Source: Gammaproteobacteria bacterium (lineage in GTDB: Bacteria; Pseudomonadota; Gammaproteobacteria; Francisellales; CACEW01). Taken from it: a stretch of 64,000 nt of DNA. Of the stretch, positions 1 through 10,183 are shown piece by piece. How positions within the stretch are numbered: position 1 is the stretch's first letter; every line of letters begins with the position of its first letter. Both the position numbers and the translations under genes were made by a program. The notes under the pieces are model-generated. The model saw nothing but the letters and a program-made list of their open reading frames with translations, was not told where the DNA came from and ran no database searches. The DNA lies in contig JAUSAW010000006.1 of NCBI GenBank assembly GCA_030652335.1, positions 284,499 through 348,498 of the forward strand, given 5' to 3'.

Positions 1-2
1 GC

Positions 3-533
3 ACTTTAGATCAAGGTTTGACGCGCTCAGTACATCATCCTGTATCATGGTCTATGTATGCTGGCTATCAATGGCCGATTACTCAAAAAGGAGATATCAA
101 CTTAGGGTATGAATTAAAATATAATAATTATGGCAATACCACCTACGATATCACCAATGCACCAGGCCAACTCGAATATTCTGCTGATAGCGTCGATTTG
201 CTCGCCATTTTTGCGAAGTCATTTGATAATGGAGTTAACTTCTTTATCGAGCCAGGTGTGGCCTACCAAATGCAAAAAGCTACTTTAAGCAATACAGCCA
301 CGATTAACGGGACTACTTTTGCAGCCCAAAGCAATAAATCTCACGGTTTTGCTCCCACTTTAGCGCTCGGTTTAGGTTATGCTATTAATAAGCATATTAA
401 TACGTATATCACCTACAACCACACCTGGGGTGAAAACAACAATAACTGGAATGATGTCAATGCCCAAAACGGTTTTAATCACAAACCTTTTGCGGCAAGC
501 GCATTACGCTTAGGCGCATCCTATCTATTCTAG
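3..533 (+). CDS. Outer-membrane beta-barrel protein, 3' part only
   Basis: The reading frame is open to the left edge of the window, so the N-terminus and signal peptide are missing; the TTG at 18 is only an internal codon. The visible 177 codons alternate short aromatic/polar strands (GYELKYNNYG, NTYITYNHTW) with Asn/Gly/Thr loops and end in ASYLF. A C-terminal Phe after a strand is the classical signal for BAM-dependent insertion in the outer membrane. It resembles the small OmpW/OmpA-like or opacity-type barrels, but I cannot assign a family. It lies 140 bp before nuoA on the same strand and is probably unrelated to that operon. The barrel call is by composition and C-terminal signature, not by a recognised motif. 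Confidence 0.75.
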   Translation, partial: TLDQGLTRSVHHPVSWSMYAGYQWPITQKGDINLGYELKYNNYGNTTYDITNAPGQLEYSADSVDLLAIFAKSFDNGVNFFIEPGVAYQMQKATLSNTATINGTTFAAQSNKSHGFAPTLALGLGYAINKHINTYITYNHTWGENNNNWNDVNAQNGFNHKPFAASALRLGASYLF

Positions 534-602
534 TTCATACTGTTTAAGGCTTAAGCATAAGAGCACTGGCTAAAATTACAATCCTTACCTCAACTTCTGG
601 GC

Positions 603-631
603 TTGTTAACTCGCAGATTTTGATTTAAAGT
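603..631 (+). promoter_or_regulatory. Possible promoter of the nuo operon
   Basis: TTGTTA at 603-608 and TAAAGT at 626-631 are separated by 17 bp, about 43 bp before the nuoA start. The -10 matches only four of six consensus bases, so this is a candidate, not a firm call. Confidence 0.3.
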
Positions 632-673
632 ACTGCCTCTAACAGTTAGTAATGCTTAAACTAGGTAAAATTC

Positions 674-1042
674 ATGCTGATAAATTATTTGCCCATTTTA
701 ATCTTTATCATAATCGGGCTTTTATTCGGGGCTATGGCGATTATTGCCAGCAAAGTCGTGTCGCGCTTTACCCGAGTGAATCATCCGACGGCTGAAAAAT
801 CGTCTCCTTATGAATGCGGCTTCGGCGAATTCGAAGATGCCCGCATGCGTTTTGACGTGCGTTATTATTTAGTGGCGATCCTATTTATAGTATTCGATTT
901 AGAAATTGCCTTTTTATTTCCCTGGTCGGTCGTGATGACTAAAATTGGCTGGGCTGGATTTGGCGCGATGGGACTATTCTTATTCTTATTAATAGTCGGT
1001 TTTATCTACGAGTGGAAAAAAGGTGCATTGGAATGGGAGTAA
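674..1042 (+). CDS. nuoA: NADH-quinone oxidoreductase subunit A
   Basis: First gene of the 14-gene complex I operon. NuoA is a small inner-membrane subunit next to the quinone cavity. The 122-aa product has three predicted membrane helices (about residues 6-28, 66-88, 94-113). Between helices 1 and 2 it has the conserved loop with SPYECGF, whose Cys changes exposure between enzyme states in complex I, followed by [18 protein letters not shown]. Length is normal for the family. The ATG at 674 has a weak AGG ribosome site. It overlaps nuoB by 10 bp if nuoB starts at 1033. Confidence 0.97.
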   Translation: MLINYLPILIFIIIGLLFGAMAIIASKVVSRFTRVNHPTAEKSSPYECGFGEFEDARMRFDVRYYLVAILFIVFDLEIAFLFPWSVVMTKIGWAGFGAMGLFLFLLIVGFIYEWKKGALEWE

Positions 1043-1524
1043 CGGATAGCCTGTTCGGTAAACAAGGGTTCCTAACCACGAGTACCGACAGTTTAATGAA
1101 CTGGGCCCGTAGCGGATCGCTATGGCCGATGACTTTTGGTCTGGCCTGTTGCGCGGTTGAAATGATGCATACCGGTGCTTCGCGTTATGACTTGGACCGC
1201 TTTGGTATCGTATTCCGTCCTAGCCCAAGACAATCCGACGTGATGATCGTGGCAGGGACCTTATGTAATAAAATGGCACCGGCTTTGCGTAAAGTATACG
1301 ATCAGATGGCTGATCCAAAATGGGTAATTTCGATGGGTTCCTGCGCGAATGGCGGGGGCTATTATCATTATTCGTATTCGGTGGTTAGAGGCTGTGATCG
1401 CATCGTGCCGGTGGATATTTATGTGCCAGGTTGTCCTCCAACCGCTCAGGCTTTGCTGTATGGCATTATCCAATTACAAAATAAAATTAAACGTTCCTCC
1501 GCGAGAATGGAGAAACAAGAATGA
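1033..1524 (+). CDS. nuoB: NADH-quinone oxidoreductase subunit B
   Basis: Peripheral-arm subunit that carries the terminal iron-sulfur cluster N2 and hands electrons to quinone. The four cluster Cys are visible: the tandem pair in GLACCAVEM (about residues 39-40), the one in GSCANGG, and the one in [12 protein letters not shown]. The frame also allows a GTG at 1012, but the ATG at 1033 gives an N-terminus of family-typical length and the short overlap with nuoA usual in this operon. The stop overlaps the nuoC start as ATGA. Confidence 0.97.
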   Translation: MGVTDSLFGKQGFLTTSTDSLMNWARSGSLWPMTFGLACCAVEMMHTGASRYDLDRFGIVFRPSPRQSDVMIVAGTLCNKMAPALRKVYDQMADPKWVISMGSCANGGGYYHYSYSVVRGCDRIVPVDIYVPGCPPTAQALLYGIIQLQNKIKRSSARMEKQE

Positions 1525-2195
1525 TCGAATTAGCAAGCCTGCAACAGCAAGTAACCGAAGCGCTTGGCGCAAATATAGCCAGTTCCGAGATCGTTTATGA
1601 TGAACTAACCCTTATTGTCAATGCTAAAGATATTAAAGCGGTCTGCCATGCCCTGCGCGATCAATTTAATTTCGAACAATTAATGGATTTATGCGGAGTC
1701 GATTATTCCGCCTATGGCGTGGATGAATGGATTACCTCGACTGCCACCGAGACCGGCTATTCTCGTGGCGTTGAAAAAATTGAACCTAAGCTTCAGATTC
1801 CTGCCGAACACCGCTTTGCCGTAGTTTATAACCTCTTATCCCTTAAGCATAATTGCCGTGTGCGCCTGCGAGCCTATGTATTTGGCGAGATGCCAAGATT
1901 GAATTCGGTTGTCGATGTCTGGGCCTCGGCTGACTGGTTTGAGCGCGAAGCCTTTGACCTATTCGGCATCCTGTTCGACGGACATCCCGATTTACGTAGG
2001 ATCTTAACCGACTATGGTTTTATCGGTCATCCTTTCCGTAAAGATTTCCCTATTAGTGGCCATGTCGAAGTTCGCTATGATGCCGAACAAAAACGCGTCG
2101 TCTATGAGCCTGTAACCAGTGTTAAACCGCGCACCTTAGTGCCAAGGGTTATCCGTCACGATAATCGTTATAAAGATCAAGGGATCGATTTATGA
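1521..2195 (+). CDS. nuoC: NADH-quinone oxidoreductase subunit C
   Basis: Hydrophilic 30-kDa-type subunit of complex I at the base of the peripheral arm, beside NuoD. The family signature is visible at about residues 138-175: [20 protein letters not shown] followed by ILTDYGF and GHPFRKDFP. At 224 aa it is a stand-alone NuoC, not the NuoCD fusion found in Escherichia coli. Both ends overlap their neighbours through ATGA (1521-1524 and 2192-2195), so translation is probably coupled along nuoBCDEF. Confidence 0.97.
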   Translation: MIELASLQQQVTEALGANIASSEIVYDELTLIVNAKDIKAVCHALRDQFNFEQLMDLCGVDYSAYGVDEWITSTATETGYSRGVEKIEPKLQIPAEHRFAVVYNLLSLKHNCRVRLRAYVFGEMPRLNSVVDVWASADWFEREAFDLFGILFDGHPDLRRILTDYGFIGHPFRKDFPISGHVEVRYDAEQKRVVYEPVTSVKPRTLVPRVIRHDNRYKDQGIDL

Positions 2196-3448
2196 GCGGA
2201 GAATTTCGCAATTACACCGTTAACTTTGGGCCTCAGCATCCAGCGGCGCATGGAGTGTTGCGCTTAGTATTGGAGCTGGATGGCGAAACAGTTGTTCACG
2301 CCGACCCGCATATCGGGCTATTGCATCGCGGCACCGAAAAACTGGCCGAAACCAAGCCTTTTAATCAAAGCATCGGCTATATGGACCGACTCGACTATGT
2401 GTCGATGATGTGTAATGAACACGCTTATGTCTTAGCCATCGAAAAATTATTGAATATCCAGGCACCGATTCGCGCTCAATATATCCGCGTGATGTTCGAT
2501 GAAATTACCCGAATTTTAAACCACCTCATGTGGATCGGTTCCAACGCTTTAGACTTAGGCGCCATGACCGTATTTTTATATGCCTTCCGCGAGCGCGAAG
2601 ACTTAATGGATTGCTACGAGGCCGTATCTGGAGCGCGTATGCATGCTAGCTATTATCGGCCGGGGGGCGTCTATCGCGATCTGCCTAAATCGATGCCGCA
2701 ATATCAGCCTTCCGTATTTCGTAACCAAAAAGAATGCGATAAATTAAATGCTAATCGTCAAGGTTCCCTGTTAGATTTTATCTCCGATTTTACCGACCGT
2801 TTTCCTAAATGCGTCGATGAATACGAAACCCTGCTTACCGATAATAGAATTTGGAAACAACGTACCGTAGGAATTGGGGTATTAAGCCCGGAACGCGCTT
2901 TGCAATTAGGCTGTACCGGCCCTGTGCTTAGAGGCTCAGGTGTGGCTTGGGACTTACGCAAGAAGCAACCCTATGAAGTATATGGACAATTAGATTTTGA
3001 CGTACCTATCGGCAAAGAAGGCGATTGCTACGACCGTTACTTAGTTCGAGTCGAGGAAATGCGCCAGGCCAATCGCATTATTCGTCAGTGCGTGGCATGG
3101 TTACGCAATAATCCTGGGCCTGTGGCTTTGGACGATTATAAGGTGATGCCGCCAAGTCGTGAGCTAATGAAGCGCGATATGGAAGAGCTAATTCACCACT
3201 TTAAATTATTTACCGAAGGTTATTGTGTGCCAGAGGGCGAAACCTATGTTGGGATAGAGCATCCTAAGGGCGAGTTTGGCGTATTTTTAATCTCGGATGG
3301 TGCCAATAAGCCGTATCGCTTAAAGGTAAGAGCACCCGATTTTGCGCATTTAGCTACCATGAATGAATTGTTAAAAGGCCATATGTTGGCCGATGTACCC
3401 GCGATTATCGCCACCTTGGATGTGGTATTTGGAGATGTGGACCGATGA
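2192..3448 (+). CDS. nuoD: NADH-quinone oxidoreductase subunit D
   Basis: 49-kDa-type subunit that forms most of the quinone-reaction chamber with NuoB; it descends from the large subunit of [NiFe] hydrogenases. The N-terminal [13 protein letters not shown] and the [11 protein letters not shown] segment are family hallmarks, and the C-terminus ends in DVVFGDVDR with the usual GDVDR ending. The 418-aa length is normal. It overlaps nuoC and nuoE by 4 bp each. Confidence 0.98.
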   Translation: MSGEFRNYTVNFGPQHPAAHGVLRLVLELDGETVVHADPHIGLLHRGTEKLAETKPFNQSIGYMDRLDYVSMMCNEHAYVLAIEKLLNIQAPIRAQYIRVMFDEITRILNHLMWIGSNALDLGAMTVFLYAFREREDLMDCYEAVSGARMHASYYRPGGVYRDLPKSMPQYQPSVFRNQKECDKLNANRQGSLLDFISDFTDRFPKCVDEYETLLTDNRIWKQRTVGIGVLSPERALQLGCTGPVLRGSGVAWDLRKKQPYEVYGQLDFDVPIGKEGDCYDRYLVRVEEMRQANRIIRQCVAWLRNNPGPVALDDYKVMPPSRELMKRDMEELIHHFKLFTEGYCVPEGETYVGIEHPKGEFGVFLISDGANKPYRLKVRAPDFAHLATMNELLKGHMLADVPAIIATLDVVFGDVDR

Positions 3449-3942
3449 CGTCAAAAGTAATAGCCGCGCCATTATCAGATAGCGCCAAATCACAGATCGA
3501 TCACTGGATTCAAAAGTTTCCAGCCGATCAAAAGCAATCTGCGGTATTGGCTGCATTGCATATCGTGCAAGATGAAAATAAGGGTTCCTTAACGCCTGAG
3601 CTAATGGAAGCAGTAGCCGAGTATTTAGGCATGCCGTCTATTGCCGTGCAAGAAGTGGTTAGCTTTTATTCCCTTTACGACGCTAAGGCATGTGGCCGCA
3701 ATAAAATGTATGTCTGCACCAATATAAGCTGCTTATTGCGCGGTGCCGATGAATTAATGGAACATATCGAGCATAAGTTAAATATTAAATCCGGCGAGAC
3801 CACGCCAGATGGTAAATTTACCCTCAAACATTTCGAATGCCTAGGTGCCTGCACGAAAGCGCCGATGATGATGATGAATAAACAATATTACGAAAACCTG
3901 ACTCCAGATAAAATCGATAAAATTTTGGATGAAGCGCAATGA
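3445..3942 (+). CDS. nuoE: NADH-quinone oxidoreductase subunit E
   Basis: 24-kDa-type thioredoxin-fold subunit of the NADH-oxidising module with the [2Fe-2S] cluster N1a. The four ligand Cys are seen in the C-x4-C of VCTNISC and in the later [10 protein letters not shown]. The N-terminal three-helix part ([20 protein letters not shown]) precedes the fold. Length 165 aa is typical. Overlaps nuoD and nuoF by 4 bp. Confidence 0.97.
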   Translation: MTSKVIAAPLSDSAKSQIDHWIQKFPADQKQSAVLAALHIVQDENKGSLTPELMEAVAEYLGMPSIAVQEVVSFYSLYDAKACGRNKMYVCTNISCLLRGADELMEHIEHKLNIKSGETTPDGKFTLKHFECLGACTKAPMMMMNKQYYENLTPDKIDKILDEAQ

Positions 3943-5213
3943 AACAAAATTTAGTCTGTTACCGCACCCTAGATAAAGAAAACCCAGCCTCACTAGCGAC
4001 TTACGAGAGCATAGGCGGCTATTCGGTTTGGCGTAAAATTTTAGCCGAAAAGACTCCGGCCGATAAAATTATCGAAGAACTTAAATTATCAAGCCTAAGA
4101 GGCCGCGGTGGTGCTGGTTTCCCAACAGGCTTGAAGTGGAGCTTTGTACCGCGCAACGCTCCAGGCGACAAATATGTGGTTTGTAACTCGGATGAGAGCG
4201 AACCTGGTACCTGTAAAGACCGCGATATTTTGACCTATAACCCGCATCAAGTACTCGAAGGCTTAATGATTGCGGCTTATGTCATGAACGCCCATCTTGC
4301 CTATAACTATGTACGCGGCGAATACTGGCAGCCTTTCCAATGCATCGAAAAGGCCTTAGCAGAAGCCAGAGCCGCAGGTTTACTCGGTGAGAATATTTTA
4401 GGTTCTGGTGTCAATATCCAAATCCATAATTTACTTGGAGCCGGTGCCTATATTTGCGGAGAAGAAACCGCGCTATTAAATTCGATCGAAGGCAAAAAAG
4501 GCCTACCACGTTTTAAGCCCCCATTCCCCGCTAACCACGGTTTATATGGGCGTCCTACCATCATTAATAACACCGAAACCTATGCCTCGGTGCCGGTAAT
4601 TTTGCAAAATGGTGGTCAATGGTTTGCCGATTTAGGCACCCCCAATAATGGCGGCATGAAATGCTTTTCCGTATCGGGGCACGTCAATACGCCTGGTAAC
4701 TATGAGATCCCATTAGGCACTCCCTTTAGAGAATTATTAGCCATGGCCGGCGGCGTGCTTAACGGTCGCAGAATTAAAGCGGTAATCCCTGGTGGAAGTT
4801 CCTCTAAGATTATTCCAGGCGATGTGATGATGGACCTCAATATGGATTTCGATTCATTAGGTAAGGCTGGCTCCATGCTAGGCTCAGGCGCCGTGATTGT
4901 AATGGATGAAACTACCGATATCGTTAAGGCCCTATGGCGGATTTCCTATTTTTACTACGATGAATCCTGCGGCCAATGTACGCCTTGCCGAGAAGGCACG
5001 GGCTGGATGACCAGAATGCTACGCCGCTTCCTAGATGGCAAAGCCGTGGCCGGAGACGTTGAAAAATTATTAGATGTAGCCGGTAAGATTGAAGGGCATA
5101 CTATCTGCGCATTAGGTGAGGCCGCGGCCTGGCCGGTGCAAAGCTATATCGCCAAATATCGAGCCGAGTTTGATTATTATATCGAACATAAAAGAAGCAT
5201 GCTTAACGTATAA
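3939..5213 (+). CDS. nuoF: NADH-quinone oxidoreductase subunit F
   Basis: 51-kDa-type subunit that binds NADH and FMN and holds cluster N3; it is where electrons enter complex I. Visible motifs in order are the glycine-rich [13 protein letters not shown] (NADH/FMN site, about residues 53-65), the FMN-contact region [24 protein letters not shown], and the cluster motif [12 protein letters not shown] near residue 350. The 424-aa length is normal. Unlike the genes before it, its 3' end does not overlap the next gene: a 64-bp palindromic repeat lies between it and nuoG. Confidence 0.98.
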   Translation: MKQNLVCYRTLDKENPASLATYESIGGYSVWRKILAEKTPADKIIEELKLSSLRGRGGAGFPTGLKWSFVPRNAPGDKYVVCNSDESEPGTCKDRDILTYNPHQVLEGLMIAAYVMNAHLAYNYVRGEYWQPFQCIEKALAEARAAGLLGENILGSGVNIQIHNLLGAGAYICGEETALLNSIEGKKGLPRFKPPFPANHGLYGRPTIINNTETYASVPVILQNGGQWFADLGTPNNGGMKCFSVSGHVNTPGNYEIPLGTPFRELLAMAGGVLNGRRIKAVIPGGSSSKIIPGDVMMDLNMDFDSLGKAGSMLGSGAVIVMDETTDIVKALWRISYFYYDESCGQCTPCREGTGWMTRMLRRFLDGKAVAGDVEKLLDVAGKIEGHTICALGEAAAWPVQSYIAKYRAEFDYYIEHKRSMLNV

Positions 5214-5221
5214 CACAGTAA

Positions 5222-5285
5222 TTGTCATTCCCGCGAAGGCGGGAATCTGGTTTTTCCTGGGTCCCCGCTTTCGCGGGGATGACAA
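5222..5285. repeat. Palindromic repeat, type A, between nuoF and nuoG
   Basis: A 64-bp element with outer arms TTGTCATTCCC and GGGGATGACAA. Inside are two hairpins, CCCGCG-aag-GCGGG and CCCCGC-ttt-CGCGGGG, joined by an AT-rich TTTTTCC linker. It matches the copy at 21872-21935 at 62 of 64 positions. It is the only spacer of its kind in the nuo operon. Confidence 0.9.
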
Positions 5286-5294
5286 AGCAGATAG

Positions 5295-7694
5295 GTGAGT
5301 GAAGTGAACAACGAAATACCAAAAGTAAAAATTAATATCGATAATCAAGTCTTAGAAGTGACTCAAGGCAGCATGATTATTGAAGCAGCGGATGACGCCG
5401 GCATTGTCATTCCTCGTTTTTGCTATCATAAAAAACTCTCCGTTGCCGCTAACTGCCGCATGTGCCTGGTCGACGTTGAAAATTCCAGAAGACCCATGCC
5501 AGCCTGCGCCACGCCTGTCACCGAAGGCATGGTCGTTCGTACCAAATCTGAAAAAGCCATCTCCTATCAAAAAGCCGTTATGGAATTTTTATTGATTAAC
5601 CATCCCCTAGATTGCCCTATCTGCGATCAAGGTGGCGAATGCGAGCTACAAGATTTATCGATGGGCTATGGTAAAGATATTTCCAAATATACCGAAGGTA
5701 AACGCAGCATTCCCGATAAAGATATCGGCCCCCTGGTCAAAACCGATTTAACCCGCTGTATTCAATGCAGCCGCTGTGTAAGATTTGGTATAGAAGTTGC
5801 CGGTATGCGCGAGCTAGGCCTCTTAAATCGTGGCGATCGCATGGAGATCGGTACCTTTTTACAAGGCAATATGGACTCCGAATTATCCGGTAATGTCATC
5901 GACTTATGCCCGGTAGGTGCCTTAACCTCCAAGCCCTTTCGTTATAAAGCCCGTGCCTGGGAATTACAGGCCAGCCCCTCGGTTTCTCCTCATGATTGCG
6001 TAGGCTCCAATATCTTTATTCATACCCGCCGCAATGAAGTCATGCGCGTGGTGCCTCGTGAAAACGAAGCGATTAACGAGGTATGGATTTCGGATCGCGA
6101 TCGTTATAGCTATGAAGGCTTAAATCATTCTGACCGCATAACCAAACCGATGCTTAAAAAAGACGGAGCCTGGATCGAAGTAGAGTGGTTCGATGCCTTA
6201 GAATATATTAAAGAGCAGCTAGAACAGATTAAACAAACCCATGGCGTCGATAAGATTGCCGCTTTAGCCTCAAGCAATAGCAGTACCGAAGAGCATTACC
6301 TGCTGCAAAAATTAATGCGCGGAATCGGTACCGGAAATGTCGACCATAGACTGTATCAAAGCGATTTTGCTCACCAGGATCAAGCAGGTGCCTTTCCTGG
6401 ACTAGATTGCAACCTGGCCGACATTGAAGGGTCAGATTGCGTACTAATGATTGGCGGTAACTTCCGTCACGATCAACCCCTGCTTAACCAGCGCGTGCGT
6501 AAAGCCGTGTTGCAAGGCGCTAAAACCATAGCAGTTAATCCAGAATCTTATGATTACAATTACGACGTCGACTTCGATTTAAGCGGCAATCTAGATGAGA
6601 TGCTCATTACCGTAGCCGCCTTAGCCAAAGCCGTTTCCAAAGATAAAGTTATCGATAGCAAATTAGTCGGTCTACTATTCCAGGTTCAGGTGACTGAAAG
6701 TATTCAAAAAGCTGCCGACAGCCTATTAAAAGCCGAATGCCCGGTTATTTTGGCGGGTAATATAGCAATCTCGCATCCTAAAGCTTCGATACTCAATGCC
6801 TTGATACAAATCATTAAACAAGCCATTAAAGCCAAGGGCGGTATCTTAACGCCTGGTGCGAATAGTGCAGGAGCCTGGCTCGCAGGAGCAGTGCCTCATA
6901 GAGGGCCGGCTTCCACTAATGCCAGCAAAAAAGGCCTAAATGCCTCGCAATTGCTTAATCCTGCTACGGGCATAAAAGCCTATATCTTATTAAATAATGA
7001 GCCTGAGCTAGATAGCGTATACGGTCAACGCGCTATCGATAGTTTAAGCGCTGCCGATGTCGTGATATCGATAAGCCCGTTTAAAAGCTGTGCCAGCCTG
7101 CATTATGCCACGGTTATTTTACCGATAGCCGCCTTTACCGAAACTTCAGGTACCTTCGTCAACGTAACAGGTGAATGGCAGTCTTATAAAGGCATGGCCA
7201 ATACTCGAGGTGAGGCTAAGCCTGCTTGGAAAGTGATTCGAGTATTGGGCAATATGTTTGCCTTGCCTGGGTTTGCCTATGATTCCAGCGAAGAAGTATT
7301 GCAGGAATTAAAATCCTATATAAGCCGCATGACAGCCCGTAGCGAAGCCTGGGAGCTACCAGCCGAATTGCCTAAATGCACCGAAGACCTCGTTAGAGTA
7401 GGTACGCATTCTATCTATGCTAGCGATGGCTTAGTAAGAAGAGCCGTATCATTGCAGGCCACCGAATTAATGAAAGACCAAGCGATTATTCGAATTAACG
7501 CAACGCTAGCAAGCCGCTTAAATATTAAAGACGGTGATAGTGCTAGAGTTCAGCAGAATCAAGGCCAAGCCCTGACTCTGCCGGTACGAATCGATAACAA
7601 ACTGGCTAATAATAGCGTATTTATCCCAAGTGGCTTAGTCGAAACAGCCTTACTTGGCGAAGCCTTTGGCCCAATTAACATTATGCGAGCGTAA
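5295..7694 (+). CDS. nuoG: NADH-quinone oxidoreductase subunit G
   Basis: Largest peripheral subunit of complex I, relaying electrons from NuoF toward NuoI. The N-terminal ferredoxin domain holds CRMCLVDVE ([2Fe-2S]). The N5 site [14 protein letters not shown] with its His ligand follows, then [11 protein letters not shown] with a later Cys in DLCPVGAL. The remainder (to residue 799) is a molybdopterin-oxidoreductase-like domain without cofactor. The frame begins with GTG at 5295; a GTG at 5304 with AGGTGAG four bases before it is an equally good or better start. The upstream palindrome ends only about 10 bp before the start and could affect translation. Confidence 0.96.
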   Translation: MSEVNNEIPKVKINIDNQVLEVTQGSMIIEAADDAGIVIPRFCYHKKLSVAANCRMCLVDVENSRRPMPACATPVTEGMVVRTKSEKAISYQKAVMEFLLINHPLDCPICDQGGECELQDLSMGYGKDISKYTEGKRSIPDKDIGPLVKTDLTRCIQCSRCVRFGIEVAGMRELGLLNRGDRMEIGTFLQGNMDSELSGNVIDLCPVGALTSKPFRYKARAWELQASPSVSPHDCVGSNIFIHTRRNEVMRVVPRENEAINEVWISDRDRYSYEGLNHSDRITKPMLKKDGAWIEVEWFDALEYIKEQLEQIKQTHGVDKIAALASSNSSTEEHYLLQKLMRGIGTGNVDHRLYQSDFAHQDQAGAFPGLDCNLADIEGSDCVLMIGGNFRHDQPLLNQRVRKAVLQGAKTIAVNPESYDYNYDVDFDLSGNLDEMLITVAALAKAVSKDKVIDSKLVGLLFQVQVTESIQKAADSLLKAECPVILAGNIAISHPKASILNALIQIIKQAIKAKGGILTPGANSAGAWLAGAVPHRGPASTNASKKGLNASQLLNPATGIKAYILLNNEPELDSVYGQRAIDSLSAADVVISISPFKSCASLHYATVILPIAAFTETSGTFVNVTGEWQSYKGMANTRGEAKPAWKVIRVLGNMFALPGFAYDSSEEVLQELKSYISRMTARSEAWELPAELPKCTEDLVRVGTHSIYASDGLVRRAVSLQATELMKDQAIIRINATLASRLNIKDGDSARVQQNQGQALTLPVRIDNKLANNSVFIPSGLVETALLGEAFGPINIMRA

Positions 7695-7695
7695 T

Positions 7696-8727
7696 ATGTT
7701 AGCTACCATTGCCTGGATAGTATTAAAGATTTTAATCATCGTCGCCATCTTATTAGGTGCTGTGGCCTATCTCACCTTTGCTGAGCGTAAAGTGATTGGC
7801 TATATGCAGGATAGGATAGGTCCTAACCGCGTGGGGATATTCGGTTTATTGCAACCGATTGCCGATGGTATGAAATTATTCTTTAAAGAAATTATCGTCC
7901 CAACTAAGGCCAGCCCTTATCTTTTTGCGGTGGCGCCGATCTTAACCTTTGTTACCGCGCTTGCTGCCTGGGCTGTCATCCCCTTTGGCGCACATATGGT
8001 ATTGGCTAATGTTAATGCCGGGTTACTGTATATCTTTGCGATGACTTCATTGGGTATCTACGGTTTAATTATCGCCGGCTGGGCCTCTAACTCTAAATAC
8101 GCCTTATATGGTGCGCTTCGCTCTTCCGCCCAAATGATTTCCTATGAACTAGCTATGGGCTTTGCCTTAATCGGGGTATTAATCGCTGCTGGCAGCTTAA
8201 ACTTAAATCAGATTATTCTAGCCCAGCAAGGCGGAGTATGGCATTGGTTTATTATTCCCTTATTTCCTTTGTTTATCGTGTATTGGGTCTCAGGGGTTGC
8301 CGAAACGAATCGCGCTCCTTTTGACGTAGCCGAAGGTGAATCTGAAATCGTGGCGGGCTTCCATGTCGAATATTCCGGTATGCGCTTTGCCATGTTTTTC
8401 CTTGCCGAATACGCCAATATGATATTGGTATCCGCTTTAATCTCCATTTTCTTTTTGGGAGGCTGGCTATCGCCTTTCGAAGCCATCCCTTATTTAAGCG
8501 ATTGGTTTGCCTGGGTGCCTGGTATTATCTGGCTATTGGCTAAGATGGCGGTATTCTTGTTTTTCTATTTATGGGTCCGAGCTTCCTTCCCACGCTATCG
8601 TTATGATCAAATTATGCGTTTGGGTTGGAAAGTGTTTTTACCGATGACCATAGTCTGGGTTATCGTGGTGGCCTTCCTAGTTAAATTCCAAGTAGGCCCT
8701 TGGTTTATCACGATGGCTGGCAGCTAG
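7696..8727 (+). CDS. nuoH: NADH-quinone oxidoreductase subunit H
   Basis: Membrane subunit that links the quinone site to the proton-pumping arm. The product has about eight hydrophobic helices. The conserved first loop reads [19 protein letters not shown] and the long acidic loop reads [27 protein letters not shown]. The frame is open back to 7654, inside nuoG, but the ATG at 7696, one base after the nuoG stop, gives the usual length (343 aa) and N-terminus. Confidence 0.97.
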   Translation: MLATIAWIVLKILIIVAILLGAVAYLTFAERKVIGYMQDRIGPNRVGIFGLLQPIADGMKLFFKEIIVPTKASPYLFAVAPILTFVTALAAWAVIPFGAHMVLANVNAGLLYIFAMTSLGIYGLIIAGWASNSKYALYGALRSSAQMISYELAMGFALIGVLIAAGSLNLNQIILAQQGGVWHWFIIPLFPLFIVYWVSGVAETNRAPFDVAEGESEIVAGFHVEYSGMRFAMFFLAEYANMILVSALISIFFLGGWLSPFEAIPYLSDWFAWVPGIIWLLAKMAVFLFFYLWVRASFPRYRYDQIMRLGWKVFLPMTIVWVIVVAFLVKFQVGPWFITMAGS

Positions 8728-8736
8728 GAGAATAGA

Positions 8737-9228
8737 ATGAATAAAATGAAGCATCTGTTTAAAACCTTTTTACTCTGGGAGTTGCTGTTAGGGCTAAAGC
8801 TTACCGGCCGGCATTTTTTTACCAAGAAGATTACCGTACAGTTCCCAGAAGAACAAACTCCAACCTCTCCTAGATTTCGTGGCCTGCATGCATTGCGTCG
8901 CTACCCTAATGGCGAAGAGCGCTGTATCGCCTGTAAATTATGTGAAGCGGTTTGCCCGGCCTTAGCCATTACCATCGAAGCCGGCCCTAGAGCCGCCGAT
9001 GGTTCTAGACGCACTACCCTTTATGATATCGATTTATTTAAATGTATTTACTGTGGGTTTTGTGAAGAATCCTGTCCGGTCGATTCGATTGTATTGACTC
9101 GAATCTCGGATTATCACATTGAAAATCGCGGCGAAAATATACTAACCAAACAAAAATTATTAGCGATCGGAGATTGGCAGGAAGCAAATATTGCCAAAGA
9201 CCGTGAGTTAGATAGACCGTATCGTTAA
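8737..9228 (+). CDS. nuoI: NADH-quinone oxidoreductase subunit I
   Basis: Ferredoxin-like subunit with two [4Fe-4S] clusters (N6a, N6b) that pass electrons from NuoG to NuoB. The two C-x2-C-x2-C-x3-CP motifs are clear: [12 protein letters not shown] and [12 protein letters not shown]. The N-terminal amphipathic segment ([20 protein letters not shown]) anchors it at the membrane arm. Length 163 aa is typical. It follows nuoH by 9 bp with an AGGAGAA ribosome site. Confidence 0.97.
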   Translation: MNKMKHLFKTFLLWELLLGLKLTGRHFFTKKITVQFPEEQTPTSPRFRGLHALRRYPNGEERCIACKLCEAVCPALAITIEAGPRAADGSRRTTLYDIDLFKCIYCGFCEESCPVDSIVLTRISDYHIENRGENILTKQKLLAIGDWQEANIAKDRELDRPYR

Positions 9229-9236
9229 GGACACTC

Positions 9237-9878
9237 ATGACTACGTATCAAGTATTATTTTATCTGTTCTCCAGTCTCTGCGTCATAAGCGCATTGATGG
9301 TTATAACATCGCGTAATCCGGTTCGCGCGGTATTAAGCCTGGTTGCCGCCTTTGTCTCGGCCGCCTGTATTTGGATGTTAATGGAAGCCGAATTTTTAGC
9401 CTTGGTCTTAATCGTGGTCTATGTCGGTGCGGTATTAGTATTATTCTTATTCGTGGTTATGATGCTCGATATAGAAGTAGCCGAAATTAAGGCGAGCTTC
9501 GTTCGCTATTGGCCGCTCGCTGCCGTCATTGGAGTCGGCATGACCGCCATTATCATTTGGGCCGTGGGTCCAGGCCACTTCGGTTTAAATTATTTTCCGG
9601 CACCGGCGCCTCATGCCGCTGATTACAGCAATATCCAAGAAGTAGGCATGGCCTTATTTACCAATTATCTGTATCCCTTTGAGCTGGCGGCGGTGTTATT
9701 ATTGGCGGCTATGATTGCAGCCATTACCCTGACCTTTAGAGGGCATCGTTCCGGAACTAGGGCGCAGATCGTCAGCAAGCAAGTGGCGGTGCAGTCTAAA
9801 GATAGACTGACCATCGTTAAAATGGCTCCTAGCCTTAAAACCGAAGCGCCGGCTAGCCAAGAAGGGGACGCGTTATGA
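9237..9878 (+). CDS. nuoJ: NADH-quinone oxidoreductase subunit J
   Basis: Membrane-arm subunit with five hydrophobic helices, including the family segment [17 protein letters not shown], a helix that changes conformation during turnover. The charged C-terminal tail after residue 165 faces the cytoplasm and is slightly longer than in many homologues. It begins 8 bp after nuoI and overlaps nuoK by 4 bp. Confidence 0.96.
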   Translation: MTTYQVLFYLFSSLCVISALMVITSRNPVRAVLSLVAAFVSAACIWMLMEAEFLALVLIVVYVGAVLVLFLFVVMMLDIEVAEIKASFVRYWPLAAVIGVGMTAIIIWAVGPGHFGLNYFPAPAPHAADYSNIQEVGMALFTNYLYPFELAAVLLLAAMIAAITLTFRGHRSGTRAQIVSKQVAVQSKDRLTIVKMAPSLKTEAPASQEGDAL

Positions 9879-10180
9879 TAGCCTTATCCCAGTATTTAGT
9901 ATTAAGCGCCATTTTATTCGGCATTAGCATGGCCGGTATCGTGCTTAATCGTAAAAACTTAATCGTCTTATTGATGTCGCTTGAGTTGATGTTATTGGCG
10001 GTAAATACCAATTTCATCGCTTTTTCGCATTATCTAAACGATATCTCTGGACAAATTTTTGTGTTTTTCGTATTAACGGTAGCAGCGGCCGAAGCGGCTA
10101 TTGGTTTGGCAATCTTGGTAGTGATCTTTAGAACCAGACGCACGATCAATATCGAAGATTTAGATACATTGAAGGGGTAA
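9875..10180 (+). CDS. nuoK: NADH-quinone oxidoreductase subunit K
   Basis: Small three-helix membrane subunit in the antiporter-like module. Both conserved buried glutamates needed for proton transfer are present: in [10 protein letters not shown] and in [13 protein letters not shown]. The 101-aa length is exactly family-typical. Overlaps nuoJ; nuoL follows after 3 bp. Confidence 0.97.
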   Translation: MIALSQYLVLSAILFGISMAGIVLNRKNLIVLLMSLELMLLAVNTNFIAFSHYLNDISGQIFVFFVLTVAAAEAAIGLAILVVIFRTRRTINIEDLDTLKG

Positions 10181-10183
10181 GGA

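Noticed and set aside
7654..7695. Upstream extension of nuoH into nuoG
   Set aside because: It lies fully in the nuoG coding end and would add 14 residues absent from the family; the ATG at 7696 fits.
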